Assembly: GCA_017165825.1 (NCBI GenBank)
Contig: CM029377.1
Location: 27,176,233 to 27,240,232 of the forward strand
Direction of reading: 5' to 3'
Length of the DNA: 64,000 bases
Source: Hepsetus odoe
Taxonomy: Eukaryota; Chordata; Actinopteri; Characiformes; Hepsetidae
The first letter of the stretch is position 1. Each line of letters starts with the position of its first letter. This document shows positions 57,059-64,000 of the stretch, piece after piece. The position numbers and the translations under genes are program-made. The notes under the pieces were generated by a model, which saw only the letters and a list, made by a program, of their open reading frames with translations, was not told the DNA's origin and did no database searches.

Positions 57059-60000
57059 TCATTTAAGAGTTTTCTCACAAATCCCAACTACAGGGTGATT
57101 ACAGGGATAATCCGCCCAGGTTAGTCCATCAGCAGATTTAGCTACCCTGAATCCAGTTATACCACAGTCTTCAATTTTATCATGATCATTCGGTTCCCCT
57201 TTCCACCAGAACCTGAAACACACAGAATCAGAAAGTCATCTTTTATTCACAGGATGCTCTTCAGACTGAGATCAAGAGTGAACAGCAGGAGTTCAGGTCA
57301 GTGATCTCTTACCCAGAGTTCAGTGCTGAACCGTCCACCCATTTCCAGACTCCCTCTTCATCACTGTCCGTCAGACCGATCCAGGCTTCACTGCTGCCAA
57401 AGTTATTACTGATGAACTTCTGTTATTGTGGAGGAACAACATTAATACACACATCTGAACAGTCTCTACAGACCCTCCAGCCATCAGATTCTTAAACAAA
57501 AAATACCAATGTAAAATTGTATTGTTTATTTAAGGAATTCTATTATTTTATTAAAATAGTAATTTACAATTAAACATATAATTTTATAGTAAAGCACATT
57601 GTCTGGGACCAAATGTTTTACAATTAATTTAATCAAAACATGCCTATTGGATAAGTTTCTTTATTTTAAATATCCATCATGATAAGATACAATGGGGCAG
57701 GATGCATTTTATGTTATATATTAATTTATTATAAAAAAATATTTTATTTTAAAATGTAAAATTTATTTGATAAAGCAGTTTTTAAGCATTTCAGAATGCC
57801 TTTTCTCTCACCTGTTCTTCTCTGCTGGTTATGATCACCAGCTCTGCTCCTCTTTGTCTGCAGTCCTCTCTGCTCTCACTCCAGCTCTTCTTCTTAGTAG
57901 AGATGTAATAGATATTAGAGTCGAAATATCTCCATCCCTGTTTGCTGAGTTCCTCTTTTAATAGAAGACAAGAATCCAGCGATCAACAATTTTTGGTTAA
58001 AATGTGTGTGTCTATTCAAGCTGTGTGTTATGGGTCTGTAAGAATAAGAGGGAGAGCTGTACTGGGAGATACTGGGATTGGGCCAGTTTCTACAGTAAGT
58101 CAAGTTCAGGGCTAAACTGTCTTCTAGAGCATCCTCACCACTAGAGGGAAGCAAAGAAGGAAAGCATGGTGTGTTTTAGAGGAAAGATGGTTTCAGCAAT
58201 CACGTGCATCAAGGGCTACATGCAGAAACATGGCATATGAAAATAAATTGGTAGATGATAGCTATTCTTTAATTAATGGTGCAAATGCATGTCACATCTC
58301 CTACTAGAATACAACACCACATATACTTTTCAATGTTTAAATTATCCACATCATGGGTCACTTGATCTATTTCCCTTGCACTTCTGGACTTGTTGTTTTA
58401 TTGTGTTGTATCTCCTGCTGTTTTTATTGGTACTATTAATTAATTTTTTAATTAATGGTTGGCATCATTGCTTCATTATGTGCATTTAAGGCAGACACAA
58501 AGTCACAACTAACTCTGTTACAAAATAACATTGCAGTTACATCAGTAAAGTCAGAAGAATGTTCTTCTGATGGTTCACTTATTAATTAACACAAATGTTT
58601 ACTCACCCAATTTAGAAAGCTTCATCTGTAACTGGTCTCTCTCTATTGTCAGGCTGGTATAACTGGTCTGTAACTGGTCTCTCTCTATAGTCAGGCTGGT
58701 GTAACTGGTCTGTAACTGGTCTCTCTCTATAGTCATGTTGGTGTAACTGGTCTGTAACTGGTCTCTCTCTATAGTCATGTTGGTATAACTGGTCTGTAAC
58801 TGGTCTCTCTCTATAGTGAAGTTGTTGAACTTGAGCCACAGAAATGCAATGACACCCAGCAACAGAAAACACAGCATCCCCAGTAACACTGCAGTCAGTC
58901 TGTAGCATCTGTTCCCTGTAGGTCTCCCTGTAGAGTCTAGAAATGAGCAAAGATTTTATTAAAGTGTACAAAATGATCATAAAGATTTGGATTCTTAATA
59001 AAAGTATAATGATGTAACCCAGCCACTAAGAATGCAGAAGTCAGTGTATTTCTTCCTGCTGGTCCCAAGCCCGGATAAATGGGGAGGGTTGGTTAAAAAT
59101 GAGGAAAATGAGGACAGAGTCAAGGATCAAATGGTGGAAGCTGATGAAGGAAGACAGCAAGGTAGAATTCACGCTGGAGTTAAAATGTACACTGGGAGGT
59201 AGTGAAGAGTTACCAGAATCATGGGCAACTATGGCAAAAGCATTAAGGGAAGCAGCAAGAAAGGAACTAGGTGTGGCATCTGGACAGAAGAAGGAGGATA
59301 AAGAAACGTGGTGGTAGGATCCATTAGTCCAGGGGTATATACAGAATTGAAAGTGACTATCATTGTTAAACACAGGACAGCACTCAGTGAACCGCAATGA
59401 AAACAGCCCTTGCTTTTCACCCACACAAGCTCTGCAGCAGGGGCCAGCTATTTAAAGCACCTGGGGAGCAGTGACAGGGATGGTACCTTGCTCAAGGGTA
59501 CCTCAGGGCAACCTACTAATCTGGGATTCGAACCCATGTTCAAGAGCCCGTCCTCGCCAGGGCACTAGGGGGAACCAGACCGCTGTTAGGAGAGGTTAAA
59601 AAAAAAAGGTCACAAGCGCAAACACGTGACTATAGAGACTATACGTTTTGAGCGCTGTTTTCCACCAGTTCTGAGGGTTTGTTTTTCACCCATTTTTGGG
59701 CTTGACTGTGGTATCTCGGGTTTCCTTGAGTATTTTAGCTGCTGGCAGCTTCAAGTGCTGCATTTGGGTTCTAACCCAGTGTGGTTCTCTGTGTTAGGAG
59801 CAGGTCACACTGTAACATCATGACCTTCGACATGATCCTGGAACCTAGTTGTTATTTGTTATGTGTACTGGACAGGGTGAACGATGAGTTTGGACAGGAG
59901 TCCCCATGGATCATGATGTTTGCTGATAATTTTGTGATCTGTAGGGAGCAAAGACAGAGCAAGAAAGTAAGTAGGACAAAGACAGAATACATAAGTGTGA

Positions 60001-60646
60001 GCAAAATGGAGGATAGTAGAGTGATTAGGATACAGGGAGGAGAGGTGAAGGTAAAGGAATTGAATGATTTGGAATCGACAGAGGGCTGGCTAGTGTGGAA
60101 GAGAGATAAAGTAGAGAGTGCTGGCAGGATGGAATGTGTGGAGAAGAGTGGCAGGATCTGGGAGGTACCAGCAAGAGTGAAAGGGAAGGTTTACAGGGCG
60201 GTAGTGAGACCAGCTGTGCTATTTGAGTTAAAGACGGCGGAGCTGAGGAAAGACATGGCGGAGCTAAAGATGCTCAGATTTTCATTGGATGTGATGAAGA
60301 TGGACAGGATTAGAAATGAGTATATTAGGGGACAGCTCAGATTAAACGTTTTGAAGACAAAGTTAGAGAAGCAAGATTGCCTTGGTTTGGACATGTGCAG
60401 AGGTGAAATGAGGATAATATTGGGAAAAGGAGCTGCCAGGAAAGATGAATAGAAGACCAAAGAGGAGGTTTATGAATGTGGAGAGAGAGAATGTGCAAGT
60501 GGTTGGTGTGAGTGAGGAAGATGCAGAGGATCATAAGAAATAGAAACGGATGTCTTGCTGTGGCGACTCCTACATGGCAGCAGCCGAAAGATGAAGATAA
60601 AAGTTTAATGATGAGGCCTCTGCTATAACGATACCATTTGCAGTGT

Positions 60647-60711
<65 letters not shown>

Positions 60712-60717
60712 GTGTGT

Positions 60718-60773
<56 letters not shown>

Positions 60774-60939
60774 TTATACCTGAGGCAATGGTTGTCTTTT
60801 GACATCTGGTCACACGAGTTTCTGGAACGTCTTCATTTGCATAGACATCTTCAAATGAAGTCCTCCTGTCTCTTGAATGAATCGAACTTTCACCTTCTGT
60901 AATTCCAGAATTAACATATATGTCCTCACTTATCTTCAT
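57059..60939 (-). CDS. Type II C-type lectin-like receptor with repeat neck, intact (CD209/CLEC4-like)
   Basis: Five exons on the minus strand: 60939-60780, 58927-58607, 57954-57812, 57419-57313 and 57212-57059. They total 885 bp, giving 294 aa with GT-AG borders and matching phases. Order: tail (MKISEDIYVNSG, TSFEDVYANEDVPET), membrane segment LLGMLCFLLLGVIAFLWLKF, a neck of five 14-residue repeats (TIERDQLQTSYTNM type), a short linker ELSKQGW, then a CTLD. CTLD marks: WSESREDC, WIGLTDSDEEGVWKWVD, KGEPND, IEDCGI and TWADYPC...GICEK. EPN is present and WND is WAD. The neck suggests a coiled-coil oligomer, as in DC-SIGN, though its unit is 14 rather than 23 residues. Likely a leukocyte surface lectin-like receptor; ligand and partners are unknown. 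The large intron 1 holds RTE-like LINE and SINE pieces and a CA tract. Pseudogene 2 (7014-10780) is its nearest relative in the window. Confidence 0.9.
58617..58822 (-). repeat. Neck-coding 42-bp tandem repeat, 5 units
   Basis: ACTGGTCTCTCTCTAT recurs about every 42 bp. The units are more than 90 percent alike by eye, so they were recently amplified or homogenised. Confidence 0.9.
59010..59330 (+). mobile_element. RTE-like LINE 5' fragment in intron 1
   Basis: 59018-59095 matches the 5' start of the LINE at 52710 (CAGTGTATTTCTTCCTGCTG). 59099-59317 encodes SRIKWWKLMKED...ELPESWATMAKALREAARKE, the linker region deleted from the longer copy at 53755. Confidence 0.75.
59355..59530 (-). mobile_element. 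SINE family A
   Basis: Reverse copy holding GGTACCTTGCTCAAGGGTAC and the box-B complement GGGATTCGAACCC. Confidence 0.7.
59865..60605 (+). mobile_element. RTE-like LINE 3' fragment with altered active site
   Basis: Matches 54905-55745 with deletions. The RT box reads MMFADNFVIC, where active copies have FADD. The C-terminal part has RNEYIRGQLR. It ends GGCGACTCCTACATGGCAGC plus a purine-rich tail. It lies antisense in intron 1 of the receptor. Confidence 0.8.
60642..60770. repeat. (TG)n microsatellite at the exon-1 donor of the intact - receptor
   Basis: About 128 bp of TG on + (CA on the coding strand) with two interruptions. It begins about 10 bp inside intron 1. Confidence 0.95.
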
Positions 60940-61055
60940 TTTAACTGATTTGTTTTCTCTTCTTTATTATGTTACTATATTTTGCCTGTTTGTTATAATT
61001 GCAGATGTTTATCTTCCACTCGGCATCTCTCGACTGTGTTGTCTGTGGTACTGTG

Positions 61056-61086
61056 TGACATATAGGCTGCACTCAGGACAGGAAGT
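61056..61086 (-). promoter_or_regulatory. Conserved promoter block of the intact - receptor
   Basis: On the minus strand, ACTTCCTGT (61086-61078) is followed after 12 bp by a TATA-like CTATATGTCA (61065-61056). The start codon is 117 bp further on (60939). The block is shared with the + orphan exon at 52129, including flanking bases CCTCAACTTCCTGTCCTGAG. Confidence 0.6.
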
Positions 61087-61139
61087 TGAGGGGAGAATCA
61101 GCTGACCCAGCTGGCACTTTCAGAAGCCAATCTTCTACA

Positions 61140-62235
61140 CTGTAAAACTTGCGTTTTCTGTGTTAATGTTTAAATGTGATTCGTCTGTCAGGATTCAGAG
61201 TCTGTGTATGAGTTTGGTTAGTTTCTCGTGTCCTGCATCTCCGGGTCAAATCCTTTAAAAGTATTCACTCTCTCTGAACTGATCACCTTATTATTCATTC
61301 AAAATTCATTCTTCCATATCCACAGTGAACCAATGCAGTGTTTCATGTGATTTTAATATTTCAGATGTGCTGTTCTGTGTGGCTTATTATCAGTAACCAA
61401 CATAAAAACCACATTGAAACTGAAACTCACAGCCTGTATCTGAGCACAGTGTATGTAGGCCAAAAGTTACACTACAAAAACTACAAAATGTCCCTATAGA
61501 ACAGGCCTAAACAGGTCTAACAGGCAGAATAAATCATTTTAAAAAGTACATTAACAAACTTATTGACATTATATAAAATATTGGAAGCCACTGTGCGTTT
61601 TATTCAAAGAGCGAAACTGAATTAAATATACACTCACAAAAAGGGGCAAACTGAAACTAGGCCTTCTGTTTAACCATAAATGTCAAAACATTCAGAAAAA
61701 AGAATTCCTTTTTCTTCTGTCACTCCTGTTCAATTCTAGTTGTATTTTGCTGTTAACCAAATGGCTAAGCATTCAGGATGGACTTTTAAAACTTGTAAAA
61801 CACATCCTGTGGTTTAGATAAAAGTTTAAAACTATCCTCAAACAAAACTGTGGTTCAAAAAGTAGTGTAATGAATACAATAAACAATGTGATCCATTACA
61901 CTGCTTATGTCTAGATTTGAACCCATAAACACTTCAGTGTACATCCATCTGTCCATGATTTGAGCCACTAATCCTTACCGTGGCTGTGGGAAACATTGTC
62001 CACAAAAGCTTTATACATATTAGTATTTGAATAAACACTAAATCCTGAATCACTACATGAGTAGCTTGGCTTCAAATGCTATAGCTTGGCTACAGGATAT
62101 ACAGTACTGTGCAAAAGTCTCAGCCACCCATATTAATAGATGTGTTAATCTCAGCATTAAGTGTATTTCTATTTAATCAAGACAGATTTGTTCTACAAAC
62201 CAACAATTCCATGAGCACCATACCCGCTTTAATTT
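61140..62235. other. Upstream flank of the - receptor, no gene
   Basis: 61230-61440 resembles 21320-21470 (TTTCAGATGTGCTGCTCTGT) and parts of 10960-11030 and 51755-51790, so upstream DNA was duplicated with the receptors. 62101-62120 is a short MITE-like end. The rest is AT-rich. Confidence 0.45.
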
Positions 62236-62240
62236 AAAAA

Positions 62241-63170
62241 TGTAAGGGTTGGGTGGCGTGGGCTGGACATATGTGCATAGCCGGAGGTCTCATACTGAAC
62301 TTTATTAGACATCACTTATAAACAGAACTCTAGTACCACTTGTACCCCAAAGCTAACCCGAGTGAATGACTGTCACTCTTCTCTAACTCATGGGGACATT
62401 GAGGGGAGGCCAGACAAAGCTAAACCAAAAACTCAACATGGTCCTTCGACAGAAACCAAAGAAGAGGCACCTCCCTCCGTGGCAGATACAGAAACAGATG
62501 CCATGGTGGGTGCAGATGCAAACTCAGAAGCAGGTGGGTGCAGAAGCAGAAACCCCATCCTGGTGCAAAACCCAGCTTTACAGCCCCATCTCTCGGTTCT
62601 GGCGTGGAAGCTGGTGAACGAGCACTGCCTTCCGCAGCTAACACAGAAGCAAATGCAAAATGAGACACCCTGCCACCCTGTGCTGAAATGGGTATCGCAA
62701 CCCCACCTATCCGGGTTAATGCAGGAGCTGGTGAAGAAGCGTCATCTTCTAGTGCTGGGGAGGAAGATGTTCTTGAAGCCCCACCTCCCTGGGCTGGCGT
62801 AGGAACCGGCATCACAGCCTCACCTTTTGAGGTAAATGCGGGACTAATCCTCGCTAGCTGGCTTGTGATCTCCAGGCTCGCTATGTCCATTCTCAGGTCA
62901 GTCATTTCTGTAAGGCTTGAGTGATGTGGGCTGGACATATAAGCGTAGCCAGGGGTCTCCTGCTGAGCTTTATTAGACATTACTTATAAACATAAGTTTA
63001 ATGACATAAGAAATCAGAAATAACTAGTACCCCCTAAGCTAACCCAAATGAGTGACACCTTGCTCTGCCTTATTGGGATTTATAAACCCTGCCCAAATGA
63101 AGCACACCTGTGCCCTCATGAGCCCAGGTGTGCTCAGTCAGAGCTGAGCGCCACCTGCCATGAAAAAAGA
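62241..63170 (-). mobile_element. Short non-autonomous LTR-type element
   Basis: Two direct repeats, 62241-62395 and 62909-63170, share GTGGGCTGGACATAT, CTTTATTAGACAT and AGCTAACCC stretches. Both end on the minus strand in CCTTACA. The longer one contains the family 1 core (minus strand GAGCACACCTGGGCTCATGA). The internal part (about 510 bp) holds one minus-strand frame that continues out of the LTR, with MTDLRMDIASLEITSQ followed by a Pro/Ala-rich stretch, but no protease or RT. The size and lack of pol suggest a TRIM-like derivative of LTR family 1. The inner LTR copy is 5'-truncated. Confidence 0.5.
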
Positions 63171-63174
63171 AGAC

Positions 63175-63685
63175 TGAGCAATCCAAATTATTTAATACTG
63201 ATAATACTGTATTTGTAAAAATTATGGTTGCATGTTTGTACTGAAAATAAGATTAATTAAATGGAAATATTTTGTTTATTGTTGTTAAATTTAGTTTAGG
63301 AATACATATGCATGCTATTTATTTTAACCTCTCTTTTTCTCTTTGTAACATAATAATGAAGCAGTTGTACAACAATCACACTGCTAAAAGCAAAGCAAAA
63401 AGATCTATTGTTTGCAGTTCTCCTCTTTTCTTCAGGAAAGAACCATGAAGAGAAACACAAACTCAGGAAACAGGAAATACATGAGCATGAGGACGATATA
63501 AGCTGCAAATCAGACAAATTCTGCTGAAGTGTTCTGTAAGAAGTCGTAAAACACTGTTTGTGGGATGTGTATTTTATGAAATGTTAAATGTTCATCTGTT
63601 CCTCTTGCGTATACATTTAAGGAAGTAGATGAACTCAAGAGATGAAATCATCATCCTCAGATTATGGTGTATAACATCATAAGCA
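63175..63685. other. No gene seen
   Basis: AT-rich stretch downstream of the terminal receptor exon, likely its 3' flank. No repeat was recognised. Confidence 0.4.
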
Positions 63686-63687
63686 TA

Positions 63688-63841
63688 TTAAGTCAAACAA
63701 TTCATGCTTCTCTCACAGATCCAAACAAACTGGTCGTTGCTGGGATAATCAGCCCAGTTCTTTACAGGATCAGACCCAGAACCTATTATGACACAGTCCT
63801 CATCCCCTGCTCTGCTGCTGGGTCCTCCACTTCTCCAGAAG
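63688..63841 (-). CDS. Terminal CTLD exon of a further receptor (partial)
   Basis: A 154-bp exon, the same length as the last exon of both intact genes, preceded on the minus strand by an acceptor (TTTCTTTCAG). It reads FWRSGGPSSRAGDEDCVIIG, SGSDPVKNWADYPS and NDQFVWICERSMNCLT, then TAA. Two features differ from the intact copies: EPN is replaced by GPS, and the Cys of YPC is Ser (AGC codon), while the paired EDC and the final ICE cysteines remain. The frame is open. Upstream exons are not visible before the window ends, because a LINE lies immediately upstream. Loss of an internal disulfide and of EPN suggests either a diverged non-sugar receptor or early decay. Confidence 0.75.
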
Positions 63842-63885
63842 CTGAAAGAAAAGATCAGAGGATCCACTGTGTTTCACCCTTATTC

Positions 63886-64000
63886 TTGAAGATCGGTACC
63901 AGTACAATTCGTCTCCACTCCTCAGGCATCTTCTCACTTGCCAAGATTGTGTTAAACAATCTGGTCAGAAACTCAACTGCCATCTCCCCTAAACATCTCC
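63886..64000 (-). mobile_element. RTE-like LINE fragment at the window edge
   Basis: The minus strand matches 54353-54475 (GGAGATGGCAGTTGAGTTTC, GTACTGGTACCGATCTTCAA). It continues beyond the window and lies in the intron upstream of the terminal receptor exon. Confidence 0.85.

Overview
The window looks like nuclear DNA of a teleost fish. The genes are split by introns with GT-AG borders. It is dense in CA microsatellites, tRNA-derived SINEs, Tc1/mariner-type transposons and palindromic MITEs, LTR fragments, and LINEs of the kinds common in fish (L2-type with an esterase ORF1, RTE-like, CR1/Rex1-like). There is no sign of operons, phage or CRISPR. Species and chromosome cannot be told from the sequence, and all splice borders were placed by eye.

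The host theme is a tandem and inverted cluster of type II transmembrane C-type lectin-like receptors of the CD209/CLEC4-like kind. The shared plan is five coding exons: a cytoplasmic tail with tyrosines in Y-x-N context, a transmembrane exon with or without a heptad neck, then three exons for one C-type lectin-like domain (CTLD). Two copies read as complete and intact: one on + (17135-19483, 248 aa, almost no neck) and one on - (60939 down to 57059, 294 aa, neck of five 14-residue repeats). A third (+, 32247-34443) has intact tail and TM/neck exons, but no CTLD exon follows in the window. A fourth is seen only as its last exon at the right edge (-, 63841-63688); it has lost a conserved cysteine and the EPN motif.

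Around these lie dead or orphan copies: 1820-3500 (+, several stops), 10780-7014 (-, an eroded duplicate of the intact - gene), 15060-15130 (+), 22788-26985 (+, CTLD exon split by a SINE), 52129-52276 (+, exon 1 with a mutated splice donor) and 56263-56463 (+, exon 1 cut by a SINE). The cluster is therefore evolving by birth and death, with transposons doing much of the breaking.

Layout: 0-1.7 kb unidentified ORF relic and an LTR; 1.8-3.5 receptor pseudogene; 3.5-7 repeats, including a MITE holding a SINE; 7-10.8 minus-strand pseudogene interrupted by a broken Tc1/mariner copy; 11.2-14.4 CR1/Rex1-like LINE; 15-19.6 intact + receptor; 20-26 repeats and a broken receptor; 27-31.7 solo LTR, gypsy relic and LINE scraps; 32.2-34.5 receptor lacking its CTLD; 35.5-36.1 complete MITE; 36.3-41.1 L2 LINE inside an LTR; 41.4-46.9 nested transposons; 49.8-51.6 gypsy relic; 52-55.7 RTE-like LINE beside an orphan exon 1; 56.2-61.1 intact - receptor; 62.2-63.2 short element with two LTR-like ends; 63.7-64.0 terminal receptor exon and a LINE running off the edge.

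Two receptor promoters share a block with an ETS/PU.1-like ACTTCCTGT and a TATA-like box at the same 12-bp spacing, and a third has a looser version. This suggests common myeloid or lymphoid control. No single novel system is proven. The best leads are the repeat-encoded neck of varying length, the paired Y-x-N tails, the CA tracts abutting exon-1 splice donors, and the CTLD-less and cysteine-less variants.
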